A DNA stretch of 64,000 nucleotides from Clostridia bacterium (lineage in GTDB: Bacteria > Bacillota > Clostridia > Oscillospirales > CAG-272): positions 1 to 64,000 of the forward strand of contig JAFWYJ010000053.1 in assembly GCA_017517745.1 (NCBI GenBank). The letters run 5' to 3'. This document shows, one piece after another, positions 7,691 to 15,506 of the stretch (positions are counted from its first letter, which is position 1; every line of letters begins with the position of its first letter). A model generated the notes under the pieces. The model was not told where the DNA came from. It searched no databases and was given only the letters and a program-made list of their open reading frames with translations. A program made the translations under genes and the position numbers.

Positions 7691-7725
7691 AGCGGCAGGG
7701 AAATGAATCCTTGCCGCCTTATTTG
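7691..7725. terminator. Bidirectional terminator between convergent integrase genes
   Basis: GCGGCAGGG pairs with CCTTGCCGC around AAATGAAT. It is shared by the plus-strand gene ending at 7690 and the minus-strand integrase ending at 7729. Confidence 0.7.
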
Positions 7726-7728
7726 TCT

Positions 7729-8922
7729 TTAGCCGACATTTTGAGAAATGAGCTTATCAAATGTTTGAGAAGCCGTTCTGTCTACACGCTCAAGTGCATG
7801 AACGTATATTCCGGTAGTTTCAATGTCGGAATGTCCCAGACGGGTGGATACCGTCTTAATGTCACATCCATTTGCGAGCAACAGTGTGGCAGAGGTATGC
7901 CTTAAGCCGTGAAACTTCAAATGGCGGATATTGTGTCGGTTTAAGAATTTTGAGAACTGTTTTGTTGGGGTTTGCGGATTCATTACGTATCCGTCTTCCT
8001 CTGTAAACACGTAATCAAGATTCTTCCATGCGTCTCCCATAAAGGAGATGTGTCTGTCCTGCTGCATTCTATATTCGAGAAGTGTTTTGCACAGACAATC
8101 GGGAATGGACATTGTTCGAATGCTTCCCCTTGTTTTCGGAAGCTTTTCCTGCGCTTTGCCATCCTTATTCTTGTAAATGCTTCTTCTTACAGAAAGCTTT
8201 TGATTTTCAAAGTCAATATCTGACCATTTAAGCCCCACGATCTCTCCACGGCGCATGCCTGTAAAGAGCGCAATTTCAATAAGAGCGCGGATATTTGTCG
8301 GTTCTGTTTTGAGCGCTTCAAGAATATCTGCCACCTCTTTTTCAGAGTATACTTCAAGCTCGGTTGGCTCGTCTTTTGGAAATACGATTCTTCTGGAGGC
8401 ACCGACATCGTTCTCGGTATACTCAAGCTGATAGGCAAGGGAGAGCATAGAACGAAAGACGGTTGTATATCGTCTTACCGTTGTTGCGCCAATTCCTCCC
8501 GGAGCTCCGTCGCCTCTTTTTTTCTCGGTAGTGAGGTAGTTGATGAAATCCTGAACGTGGTACGTTCTTATCTCAGAGAGCTTCATGTGTCCAAACTTTG
8601 GGATGATCTCCGTGTTGATGATCATCTCATAGAATGGATAAGTAGTAGGGGAGAGAACAGTCTTTTTCATGCTCAGATATTTTTTAGCGAAGTCTGCTAA
8701 CGTCATCTTATCGAAACGGACGATTCCTTTTTGTTCCTTATCCAGCTCTTCTTTGAATTGTTCGACGAATGCATCAATTTCTTTGTTGAGCTTTTGATAG
8801 GATAGATTGGGTCTCGACGGCTTAAAAGTTTTAGACCGAACGATTTGTTTTCCTGCACTGTCAAGCCCGCAGGAAATACGGACAAGATAAGTTCCGTTGG
8901 CTTTAGGGGTAATGTTTGCCAT
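7729..8922 (-). CDS. Second tyrosine integrase, next to tRNA-Pro
   Basis: A 397-residue integrase starting MANITPKANGTYLVRISCGL with a GGAGG site at 8931-8935; a longer frame to 9108 lacks one and overlaps the repeat region. Arm-binding, core-binding (LADFAKKYLSMKKTVLSPTT) and catalytic domains are complete: Arg in FTGMRRGEIVGLKW, H-x-x-R in FHGLRHTSATLL, His in RLGHSDIETTGIY and Tyr in TGIYVHALER. It is clearly homologous to but different from integrase 1. Its 5' end faces the 3' end of tRNA-Pro 260 bases away, the classic layout of an integrase next to its attachment site. Confidence 0.92.
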   Translation of the reverse strand: MANITPKANGTYLVRISCGLDSAGKQIVRSKTFKPSRPNLSYQKLNKEIDAFVEQFKEELDKEQKGIVRFDKMTLADFAKKYLSMKKTVLSPTTYPFYEMIINTEIIPKFGHMKLSEIRTYHVQDFINYLTTEKKRGDGAPGGIGATTVRRYTTVFRSMLSLAYQLEYTENDVGASRRIVFPKDEPTELEVYSEKEVADILEALKTEPTNIRALIEIALFTGMRRGEIVGLKWSDIDFENQKLSVRRSIYKNKDGKAQEKLPKTRGSIRTMSIPDCLCKTLLEYRMQQDRHISFMGDAWKNLDYVFTEEDGYVMNPQTPTKQFSKFLNRHNIRHLKFHGLRHTSATLLLANGCDIKTVSTRLGHSDIETTGIYVHALERVDRTASQTFDKLISQNVG

Positions 8923-8948
8923 AAAAATTTCCTCCATTTCGGCAAAAA

Positions 8949-9058
8949 GTATGTACCTCGGAATGAAGAAAAAAATAATTTTCATCCGAGAGTAGAGCCG
9001 CTGGCCTCTACTCTTGCGTGAAATGTACCTTTTTGAGGTATGTACCAAGGTATGTACT
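8949..9058. repeat. GTATGTAC iterons upstream of integrase 2
   Basis: GTATGTACC occurs at 8949-8957, GGTATGTACC at 9037-9046 and GGTATGTACT at 9049-9058, with a partial ATGTACC at 9023-9029. They lie between the integrase start and tRNA-Pro. They could be arm-type integrase sites or a promoter operator. Confidence 0.6.
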
Positions 9059-9153
9059 AACCTCATTTTTTGGAACAAAATCGAGGAAAACACGAAATAA
9101 CGAGGCAAGGGTTTCCACCACCCGAAAGTGCTGAAAACCCTTGTGAAATAAAG

Positions 9154-9184
9154 AAAAATCGGGAATCTTACGACTCCCGATTTT
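9154..9184 (-). terminator. Terminator of tRNA-Pro
   Basis: ATCGGGAGTCG and a near-perfect complement form a stem followed by TTTTTC on the minus strand, directly after the encoded CCA of tRNA-Pro. It is symmetric enough to work in both directions. Confidence 0.75.
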
Positions 9185-9260
9185 TGGTCTGAGTGACAAG
9201 ACTTGAACTTGCGGCCTCTACCACCCCAAGGTAGCGCGCTACCAACTGCGCCACACCCAG
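9185..9260 (-). tRNA. tRNA-Pro (anticodon GGG)
   Basis: Read on the minus strand, 76 nt: acceptor CTGGGTG pairs with CACTCAG (one G-T), discriminator A and encoded CCA. The anticodon stem CTACC/GGTAG encloses TTGGGGT, giving GGG. The T-loop is TTCAAGT. The 3' end is a typical target for the adjacent integrase. Confidence 0.95.
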
Positions 9261-9579
9261 ATCGTCTTTACGACCTTGATATTATATCACAAGTTTTTCG
9301 AGAAGTCAAGCCCTTTTTGAAAAGTTTTTTGGTTTTTTTTGCTTTTGATTTTTGGCATGAGATCGAAACCGTTTTTGGGGTTGGATTTTTTTCAAACGTC
9401 TTGACAAAAGGGAGATTTCGTAGTATCATAAAAAACAAGAATGCGCGATACCGCTGAGGGCGGCGCGCGTCCCAAGGAAGCTTTTATTGAATCATAAGCC
9501 CTGCTGGTACGCCAAGCGTTGCTTGATTTTGTGGTACAATAAAATTCATGAAAACATTACTTCGAAAGGAAGAAAAAAC
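9261..9579. other. Intergenic region before the BspA-like gene
   Basis: 319 bases, T-rich near 9300-9395. A promoter (TTGACA 9401-9406, 17 bases, TATCAT 9424-9429) would give a leader of about 150 bases before 9580. The leader contains GC-rich complementary segments (CCGC/GCGG, GCGCG/CGCGC near 9441-9470). No gene recognised. Confidence 0.5.
9401..9429 (+). promoter_or_regulatory. Promoter of the BspA-like gene
   Basis: TTGACA, 17-base spacer, TATCAT. The nearest gene downstream is at 9580. Confidence 0.6.
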
Positions 9580-11073
9580 ATGAAAAAGACATTGTTAGCA
9601 CTGTCCACCCTGTTGTTGGTTGTCCTCTTGGCTGTGGGATTGACACTCTCTGCGTCAGCAGATACTATCCAAAGCGGCACGTGGGGAGATCTCACGTGGA
9701 CGCTGAACGAGACTACAGGGGAATTGGTCATCTCAGGAGAAGGGGCGATGGCTTGGCCAAGCCCTTCTTGGGGGGGCTACAGGGCTTCTATCAAATCGGT
9801 GTCGATTGAGGAAGGCGTGACGAGCATTTGCAGCTTTGCATTCGAGGGTTGCACTGGGTTGACGAGTGTCACGATTGGAAACGGCGTTACGAGCATTGGC
9901 ACTCGGGCGTTCTACGGTTGTGCCGAGCTTACAAGCATCACGATTGGAAACGGCGTTACGAGCATTGGTTCTTCTGCATTCGAGGGGTGCACGGGCTTGA
10001 CGAGCGTCACGATTCCAGACAGCGTGACGAGCATTGGCGATTGGGCGTTCAAGGGGTGCACGGGCTTGACGAGCGTCACGATCCCTTTTGTAAAAGGCGG
10101 GTGTTTTGGATATATCTTTGGGGCACATGGTCACTTTGACCAGAGTAGTGCTATCCCCACATCTCTTAAGAATGTTATTATTACGAATGCTACAACGATC
10201 GGCCACAGTGCTTTTTACGGATGCACGGGCTTGACGAGTATCACGATTCCGGATAGCGTGACGAGCATTGATCGGGAGGCATTCTATGGTTGCACAGGCT
10301 TGACGAGTATCACGATTCCGGATAGCGTGACGAGAATTGACTCTCATGCATTCTATGGTTGCACAGGCTTGACGAGTATCACGATTCCGGATAGCGTGAC
10401 GAGAATTGACTCTCATGCATTCTACGGTTGCACGGGCTTGACGAGCATCACGATTCCGGATAGCGTCACGAGCATTGGATCTGCTGCATTTGAGGGCTGC
10501 ACAAGTCTTACAAGCATCACGATTCCGGATAGCGTCACGAGCATTGGATCTGCTGCATTTGAGGGCTGCACAAGTCTTACAAGTATCACGATTCCCGACA
10601 GTGTGACGAGAATTGACTCTCATGCATTCTCCGGTTGCACGGGCTTGACGAGCGTCACGATTCCCAACAGCGTGACGAACATTGGATATAGTACGTTCGA
10701 TGGGTGTACTGGCTTGACCAAGATGATTTATTGCGGGACACTAGCGGAGTGGTTTGCGATATCCAAGGGAGCAAATTGGAAGTCCGGTGTTTTGGCAGAT
10801 CTTCAACTCCATAATTATGAAAACGCTGTTTGCACGTTTTGTGGTATGACAAAGCCGAACGATGATGGTTCTACCAATGACGATGCGGCAAACAACAATC
10901 CCACCGAAAACAATTCTTCTGCCAATAACAATACATCCAATAATACAAGCGACAGCGGAGACACTTCTGAGAAAAAATCCTCCGGTTGTTTCTCCTCTGT
11001 TTCGGGCATTGCTTTGATCGTTCCTCTCTGCGGCGCGGCGGCTCTGCTGATGCGCAAAAAGAAAGAGCAATAA
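9580..11073 (+). CDS. Secreted BspA-type leucine-rich repeat protein
   Basis: A 497-residue protein. Residues 1-28 are a signal peptide (MKKTLLALSTLLLVVLLAVG, then AxA). From about 75 to 385 come 23-residue LRR_5 (BspA/Treponema) repeats of the form AF-x-GCTGLTSITIPDSVTSIG, interrupted once by the usual 'FGYIFGA...' insert. An Asn/Ser/Thr-rich linker follows, then GCFSSVSGIALIVPLCGAAA, a membrane segment and RKKKEQ. There is no LPxTG motif, so the tail is probably a plain membrane anchor or an uncharacterised sorting tail. Such proteins mediate adhesion or substrate binding at the surface. The start at 9580 has a GAAAGGA site. Adjacent repeats are nearly identical in DNA. Confidence 0.9.
   Translation: MKKTLLALSTLLLVVLLAVGLTLSASADTIQSGTWGDLTWTLNETTGELVISGEGAMAWPSPSWGGYRASIKSVSIEEGVTSICSFAFEGCTGLTSVTIGNGVTSIGTRAFYGCAELTSITIGNGVTSIGSSAFEGCTGLTSVTIPDSVTSIGDWAFKGCTGLTSVTIPFVKGGCFGYIFGAHGHFDQSSAIPTSLKNVIITNATTIGHSAFYGCTGLTSITIPDSVTSIDREAFYGCTGLTSITIPDSVTRIDSHAFYGCTGLTSITIPDSVTRIDSHAFYGCTGLTSITIPDSVTSIGSAAFEGCTSLTSITIPDSVTSIGSAAFEGCTSLTSITIPDSVTRIDSHAFSGCTGLTSVTIPNSVTNIGYSTFDGCTGLTKMIYCGTLAEWFAISKGANWKSGVLADLQLHNYENAVCTFCGMTKPNDDGSTNDDAANNNPTENNSSANNNTSNNTSDSGDTSEKKSSGCFSSVSGIALIVPLCGAAALLMRKKKEQ
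10225..10655 (+). repeat. 69-bp tandem DNA repeats inside the LRR gene
   Basis: Units of 69 bp (23 codons) recur head to tail. Two successive units around 10312-10449 and two around 10452-10590 are almost identical in nucleotide sequence, including silent positions, which points to recent duplication or gene conversion. Confidence 0.8.
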
Positions 11074-11095
11074 CAAAAAAGAACAATGAAAAAAT

Positions 11096-11130
11096 CCGCC
11101 GCGACCGATTTCGGTTGCGGCGGTGCTTTT
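11096..11130 (+). terminator. Terminator of the LRR gene
   Basis: CCGCCGC(G)ACCG pairs with CGGTTGCGGCGG around ATTT, followed by TGCTTTTA. The convergent gene ends at 11139, so it may serve both. Confidence 0.8.
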
Positions 11131-11138
11131 ATATGCGA

Positions 11139-11666
11139 TTATTTTTCGCTGACCAGCTCCTTGAGCGGCTTGCGCTTCTTATCGCGCAGCTTGTCGCTCT
11201 CGTGGGGGTAGCCGAGGGTGATGACGAGGCGGACGGGCTTGTCGAGGTTACAGATCTCTCGGATCTTCCCGTCGTCAAACCAGCCGAGGATGCAGCTGCC
11301 AATCCCGTGTGCCGTTGCTTCGGCGGTTAGATACGCCGCGGCGATGCCGATGTCGATCGAGCGGTAGTCGTTGCCCTTGACCTTCGCCCCAAACGCGGCG
11401 CTCGCGACGTAAGCTTCCTCGGAAATCACGATCAGGACGGGGGCGTCTTTGGCGAATTTGTTCATGCCCATTCCCATCACTGCCGAGGCGACCCGGCGGG
11501 CGGTCTCACCCTTGCAGACCGTAAGATGATAAGGCTGACCGTTGCAGGCGGAGGGGGCAAGGCGGGTGGACTCCAGAATGGCGGTGAGGACCTCGTCCTC
11601 GATTGGGCGGGCGGGATCGTATTTGCGACAGGATTGGCGCGTTTGTGCGATTTCTGTAAAGTTCAT
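11139..11666 (-). CDS. Nitroreductase-family flavoprotein
   Basis: A 175-residue protein with the nitroreductase pattern: R-Q-S-C-R-K-Y near the N-terminus, RLAPSACNGQPYHLTVCKG, and the C-terminal GIGSCILGWFDD and LVITLGYP segments that line the FMN site. Such FMN enzymes use NAD(P)H to reduce nitro compounds, quinones or flavins. Last gene of a five-gene minus-strand run that starts with the PocR/AraC regulator. A second, different nitroreductase lies in the same run. Confidence 0.88.
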   Translation of the reverse strand: MNFTEIAQTRQSCRKYDPARPIEDEVLTAILESTRLAPSACNGQPYHLTVCKGETARRVASAVMGMGMNKFAKDAPVLIVISEEAYVASAAFGAKVKGNDYRSIDIGIAAAYLTAEATAHGIGSCILGWFDDGKIREICNLDKPVRLVITLGYPHESDKLRDKKRKPLKELVSEK

Positions 11667-11679
11667 AAGCTTTTTCCTT

Positions 11680-12150
11680 TCAAAGTTGGGGCAGAAGTGT
11701 ATTCATCAAGCCCTCGCAGCCGTCATAAATATCCCGATACGTCACGTCAAATCGGTCGGTGTACCACGGATCCGCAACGTCGCCGCCGCGATCGGTGTAG
11801 TCCATCAGCTTTCTGATTTTACCGTCGGGATCGCCGCCGAGGATGCGGTGCATATGGCGGATATTGGCGGTGTCCATGCCGATGAAAAGATCGTATTTTT
11901 CATAGTCGCTTTTTTGCAACTGCACGGCGCGCTTGGCTTCACAAGAAATGCCGTGCTTTTTCAGCTCTGCTTTGGCGGGCGGATAGACGGGATTGCCCAC
12001 GCCGTTCCAAATCTCCTCGGTGCTTGTAGCGCTTGAGGCGACGAGAAAGCGCTCGGAGAGATTGCGTTCCTCCGCCATTTTTTTGAAGATAAATTCCGCC
12101 ATCGGGCTGCGGCAGATGTTGCCGTGGCAGACGAACATGATTTTGATCAT
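11680..12150 (-). CDS. Low-molecular-weight protein tyrosine phosphatase
   Basis: A 156-residue protein, the normal LMW-PTP length. The P-loop C-x5-R is CHGNICR (residues 8-14) followed by SPMAEF, and the general acid loop is DPWYTDRFD near residue 125. It hydrolyses phosphotyrosine, or acts on small phosphate esters. Its start overlaps the stop of the flavin reductase gene by 4 bases (ATGA), so the two are translationally coupled. In Firmicutes these enzymes can act on capsule kinases or arginine phosphorylation; the target is unknown. Confidence 0.93.
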   Translation of the reverse strand: MIKIMFVCHGNICRSPMAEFIFKKMAEERNLSERFLVASSATSTEEIWNGVGNPVYPPAKAELKKHGISCEAKRAVQLQKSDYEKYDLFIGMDTANIRHMHRILGGDPDGKIRKLMDYTDRGGDVADPWYTDRFDVTYRDIYDGCEGLMNTLLPQL

Positions 12151-12719
12151 GAGATCAGCTTCTTTCCGTCGCGGAAGGCGTTGCCGACCTTGTCTCCCAG
12201 CACGAGATAGGCTTGGTTCATCGAATCGTAGGTGATGGGGCGGAGCTTTTGCGGATCGATCTTGCCGTCGGCGTCCAGGATGCTTTCGTCGGCACTGACA
12301 TTGACGATCCTGCCGAGCAAACGCTCGGTTTCTTTATCGTAGCTGATGACCTGACACTCGATCGCCATGGGCAGCTCGGCGATGAGAGGGGCATTGACGT
12401 ATTCGCTTTTGATGGCGTGAAAGCCCGCGCGCTCGAATTTGTCGGGCACCTTGTTGCCCGACACGATGCCCACGTAGTCGCACGCCGCCACCGTGTCGGC
12501 GGTTGCCATGCTGACGGTGAAGGCACCGGACTCCAAGAGATTGGCGACGGTTTTGTGACCCGCGTCCACGCAGATCGAGATCTCGTCGGAATTGCTGATG
12601 CCGCCCCAAGCGGCGTTCATGGCGTTGGGGACGCCGTTTTTGTCGTAGGTTGCGATGATAAATACGGGTTGCGGATAAAGGATCGGTCCGCGGCGGCTGA
12701 CGTCAAAAAATTTTTTCAT
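12147..12719 (-). CDS. Flavin reductase-like FMN-binding protein
   Basis: A 190-residue protein starting MKKFFDVSRRGPILYPQPVF. The pattern PQPVFIIATYDKNGVPNAMN, AAWGGISNSDEISICVDAGHKT and SGAFTVSMATADTV is that of the flavin reductase/split-barrel FMN family. These proteins reduce or carry FMN, or act as ferric or styrene-type reductase partners. ATG at 12719 is preferred (GAGGAA site); a GTG six codons upstream is possible. Between two nitroreductases in one operon, it fits a small flavin-redox set. Confidence 0.85.
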   Translation of the reverse strand: MKKFFDVSRRGPILYPQPVFIIATYDKNGVPNAMNAAWGGISNSDEISICVDAGHKTVANLLESGAFTVSMATADTVAACDYVGIVSGNKVPDKFERAGFHAIKSEYVNAPLIAELPMAIECQVISYDKETERLLGRIVNVSADESILDADGKIDPQKLRPITYDSMNQAYLVLGDKVGNAFRDGKKLIS

Positions 12720-12746
12720 GCTTGGTTCGTTCCTCACTTCTCTGAT

Positions 12747-13262
12747 TTATAAAAAGGTGACCGTGTCGTCAAGATCGCGGTATTGGCTGTGCATCTCGAG
12801 TGGCTTCGCGCCGTCGGCGGGGTAGCCGATGGGGAGGAGGGAGGTGACGCGGACGTTTTCGGGCAGACCGAGTGTGTTCGCGACCTCCTCTGCGTTGAAC
12901 ACTCCCACCCAGCAGGAGCCGACGCCTCTTTCAAATGCGGCGAGCATCATGTGCGTGCAAACGATGGCGGCGTCTGTCTCACCGGAGGAATATCCCGGCA
13001 TCCGTCGGTTCTTCCAATCCCGTGTCTTGTCATATCCCATGACGATCACGGTCGGTGCGTCAAAGGTGCAGGGGCAAACTGCGGCAAGCTTTTGGCGCAG
13101 AGCGGGGGATTTGACCACGTAGATCTTTTGCGGTTGATTGTTGCAGGCGGTGGGCGCGACGCGTCCCGCCTCCAGAATGGCGTTGAGATCCTCGTCCCGG
13201 ATCTCCTTTTGTTGAAATGCGCGCACAGAGTAGCGTGCGCGGGCAAGCTCGGAAAAGTTCAT
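12747..13262 (-). CDS. Nitroreductase-family flavoprotein
   Basis: A 171-residue protein, MNFSELARARYSVRAFQQKE, then RVAPTACNNQPQKIYVVKSP and GVGSCWVGVFNAEEVANTLG, LLPIGYPADGA. The FMN-contact Arg/Ser segment (RYSVR) is intact. The start at 13262 has an AAAAGGAGAC site and overlaps the end of the regulator gene by 4 bases. It is related to the protein at 11139 but only distantly. Confidence 0.88.
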   Translation of the reverse strand: MNFSELARARYSVRAFQQKEIRDEDLNAILEAGRVAPTACNNQPQKIYVVKSPALRQKLAAVCPCTFDAPTVIVMGYDKTRDWKNRRMPGYSSGETDAAIVCTHMMLAAFERGVGSCWVGVFNAEEVANTLGLPENVRVTSLLPIGYPADGAKPLEMHSQYRDLDDTVTFL

Positions 13263-14140
13263 GCGTTGTCTCCTTTTTGAAAAGACGGTGTGACGGATTC
13301 GACGTCTCCTTTTTTGCGGTATTGCAATGGGGAAATGCCGGTGACTCGTTTGAATACGCGGCAAAAATATTGATAATTTTCAATGCCGACCGCCTCGCAG
13401 ATCAGATAAACTGCAAGCGTGGTCTCCTTGAGCAGACGCTTGGCGGCGGCAATGCGGCGCGCGGTGACGTATTCGTTAACGGTGCAGCCCGCGTTTTTGT
13501 GGAATAGCTTGTAAAGCGCGTTTTTGGAAAGGTTGAATTGTTTACACAGGGCTCCGATTTCGAGATCCTGTCCGAGATGGCTCACAATGTATTCGGCAAT
13601 CGTCTCGAAGACGTCGTTGTCATCCCGTCGGATCATGTGCTCCAGCCAGATGTATTTTGTGAGAATGTTGACCAGCTCCGATGCGCTTTCGATGCTTTCC
13701 TGATCGACGAACAGGATGCGTGAGTAAGCCGCCTCGAGTTGGTCGCGGTCAAGTCCGAGATCGCGGACACGGGGGTAGATCTCCGAAAAATGCGTGATGG
13801 AGAGCGGAGAATCACACACCTGACCGAAAATGACGTATCCCAAAATCACGCCGTCATCGATGATCGGCACGCAGGTGTCGGCAAGACCGGCATGGCACAG
13901 ATGCGTGCAGGGAGCGCGCCGCTCACGGCATTCGGAGAGCAGGGCGCAGTCCGATGCGCCGCAGCGAGAAAGTCCCTCCGGGGTGCTTTGGATCATTTTG
14001 CAAAAGGAATCGGGAGACTCTGCGCGACATCGCACCAAATGATGAAATTCGGTGTCGGCAATGCTGATGCTGATGCCGGTCAGACGGTGAAAATCGTCGA
14101 TGACCTTTTTCAGCTTTTCAAGATTGTATCGTAAAAGCAT
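13259..14140 (-). CDS. PocR-domain AraC-family regulator
   Basis: A 293-residue protein. Residues 1-165 form a PocR-type sensory domain (MLLRYNLEKLKKVIDDFHRL, then SFCKMIQSTPEG and the cysteine-containing CGASDCALLSEC, CTHLCHAGL, GYVIFGQV). Residues 195-285 are an AraC double HTH (LEIGALCKQFNLSKNALYKL, GIENYQYFCRVFKRVTGISP). PocR domains sense small hydrocarbon derivatives such as diols. It heads the operon of flavin enzymes and probably senses a related compound or redox state. The start at 14140 follows AGAGGA; the longer frame to 14281 covers the promoter. Confidence 0.85.
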   Translation of the reverse strand: MLLRYNLEKLKKVIDDFHRLTGISISIADTEFHHLVRCRAESPDSFCKMIQSTPEGLSRCGASDCALLSECRERRAPCTHLCHAGLADTCVPIIDDGVILGYVIFGQVCDSPLSITHFSEIYPRVRDLGLDRDQLEAAYSRILFVDQESIESASELVNILTKYIWLEHMIRRDDNDVFETIAEYIVSHLGQDLEIGALCKQFNLSKNALYKLFHKNAGCTVNEYVTARRIAAAKRLLKETTLAVYLICEAVGIENYQYFCRVFKRVTGISPLQYRKKGDVESVTPSFQKGDNA

Positions 14141-14177
14141 CACGTTGTCCTCTGTATCCGTAGGATAGTATAACAAA

Positions 14178-14206
14178 ATTATATAACAAAATCCAAGTGC
14201 TGTCAA
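14178..14206 (-). promoter_or_regulatory. Promoter of the PocR/AraC operon
   Basis: On the minus strand TTGACA (14206-14201), 17-base spacer, TATAAT (14183-14178). Confidence 0.75.
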
Positions 14207-14270
14207 TAGCGGATGTGACATTTTTGCTGATGATCGGGACAAAAATGCAATAAATTGAGAAAAATACGGC

Positions 14271-14299
14271 TTGATTTTCAAAGACGGTTGTGATATAAT
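14271..14299 (+). promoter_or_regulatory. Promoter of the EamA transporter gene
   Basis: TTGATT at 14271-14276, 17-base spacer, TATAAT at 14294-14299 with a TGTGA extended -10. Confidence 0.75.
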
Positions 14300-14337
14300 C
14301 TTGTGTGGTATTTCCCGATTGGAAAGGAGAATTGATT

Positions 14338-15186
14338 TTGGTTTATTTCGTTTTGGTGCTTGGATTCATTCTGCTGACCTCGCAGAACATTGTCAAAAAG
14401 AAGTATCAGCAGATCAGCACGTCCGGTGTTTGCTTCTTTTCCGCGATAGTCGCATTTTGTGCGATGATCGTTTTTGCGTCGATCAACCGCAATTGGAGCT
14501 TTGACGTTCGCTTTTTGCTTCCGATCATTGCTTTCGCAATCAGCTACGCTTGTGCCACCGTCGGCTTTTTGGTATCGATCCGCTACGGCTCGTTGGCGAA
14601 TTCCTCTCTGGTTTTGGCGTATTCGCTTTTGATTCCGACCTTCTACGGAATCTTCTTTTTGCACGAGCCGGTCAGTGTCAAGCTGATCATCGGCTTGGTT
14701 CTGATCGCCGTTTCGCTTTGGCTGAGCAATTCTCAGGGCGCGGGCGGAAAGATCACGTGGAAATGGGTGGTCTTCATTCTGATCGGCTTTTTCGGAAACG
14801 GAATGTGCTCGACGATCCAGAGACAGTCGATTCTTACATACGGTGAGGAAAACATCCGTCTGCTCATGGCATGTGCGTTGTCGATTTCCTCTGTGCTGAT
14901 GCTGATCTCGTCGTTTGTGATGAGGGAGAAGGAGATCATCTCGGTCACGCTCAAGAAGGGATGGTATCTGGCGGTGATCTGCGGAGTTGTGAATGCCTGC
15001 TCCAATCTGGTGTTCATTTATCTCAACGGACGTCTGCCCGCATCGGTGATGTTTCCCGTTTTGTCGGGAGGAAACCTCATCACGGTCTTCCTCTATTCGC
15101 TCCTGTTCTTGAAGGAATCGTTCTCGAAAAAGCAGTACGTCGGATTCTTCCTGGGCGTGGCTGCTGTCGTGATTTTGAATCTGTAA
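14338..15186 (+). CDS. EamA/DMT-family membrane transporter
   Basis: A 282-residue hydrophobic protein with about ten membrane segments in two halves. Recognisable DMT patterns include SLANSSLVLAYSLLIPTFYG followed by LHEPVSVKLIIGLVLIAVS in the first half, and PASVMFPVLSGGNLITVFLY followed by LFLKESFSKKQYVGFFLGVA in the second. Such carriers move metabolites or drugs across the membrane. The start is uncertain: TTG at 14338 lies 8 bases after GGAGA, while TTG 14332 and GTG 14305 are also in frame. Monocistronic by the look of the next promoter. Confidence 0.85.
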   Translation: MVYFVLVLGFILLTSQNIVKKKYQQISTSGVCFFSAIVAFCAMIVFASINRNWSFDVRFLLPIIAFAISYACATVGFLVSIRYGSLANSSLVLAYSLLIPTFYGIFFLHEPVSVKLIIGLVLIAVSLWLSNSQGAGGKITWKWVVFILIGFFGNGMCSTIQRQSILTYGEENIRLLMACALSISSVLMLISSFVMREKEIISVTLKKGWYLAVICGVVNACSNLVFIYLNGRLPASVMFPVLSGGNLITVFLYSLLFLKESFSKKQYVGFFLGVAAVVILNL

Positions 15187-15224
15187 AATTGAAAAAACAG
15201 AGGAATAAAAGTTTTTGATTTCTA

Positions 15225-15253
15225 TTGACAATATTTTATAATTGTGCTATAAT
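15225..15253 (+). promoter_or_regulatory. Promoter of the SCIFF operon
   Basis: Consensus TTGACA (15225-15230), 17 bases, TATAAT (15248-15253) with TGTGC before the -10. It should be very strong. Confidence 0.85.
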
Positions 15254-15286
15254 ATACGCAGAAAATTGAAAACGGAGGGTAAAACC

Positions 15287-15430
15287 ATGACCAGAATTAA
15301 GACCATTGAAACCAAGGATATTGCCAAGACCGTTGAAAACGGCGGTTGCGGCGAATGCCAGACCTCTTGCCAGTCCGCGTGCAAGACCTCTTGCGGCGTT
15401 GCCAATCAGCAATGCGAGAATCAGAAATAA
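15287..15430 (+). CDS. scfA: SCIFF ranthipeptide precursor (six cysteines in forty-five residues)
   Basis: A 47-residue peptide, MTRIKTIETKDIAKTVENGG then CGECQTSCQSACKTSC and GVANQQCENQK. It has exactly six cysteines in the C-terminal part and an N-terminal leader, as in the SCIFF family that is nearly universal in Clostridia. The maturase next door links cysteines to residues by thioether bonds at non-alpha carbons (ranthipeptide). AACGGAGGG lies 9 bases before the ATG. It has a consensus promoter and a hairpin after its stop, so it is probably made in large excess over the maturase. Biological role of SCIFF peptides is not settled; quorum sensing has been proposed. Confidence 0.97.
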   Translation: MTRIKTIETKDIAKTVENGGCGECQTSCQSACKTSCGVANQQCENQK

Positions 15431-15453
15431 TAAAAGACTGATTTTCTGATACA

Positions 15454-15485
15454 AACGCTGTCTTTTTCCGAAAAGGCAGCGTTTT
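15454..15485 (+). terminator. Partial terminator between SCIFF precursor and maturase
   Basis: AACGCTG pairs with CAGCGTT, with an inner CTTTT/AAAAGG stem, followed by TTGC. The weak T-run suggests leaky termination that lets some transcription reach the maturase. Confidence 0.65.
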
Positions 15486-15506
15486 GCATTGAAAGGAGAG
15501 ATTTTT

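Noticed and set aside
9733..10623. 296-codon minus-strand frame opposite the LRR gene, rich in Arg and repeats
   Set aside because: Its repeat pattern is just the complement of the LRR repeats.
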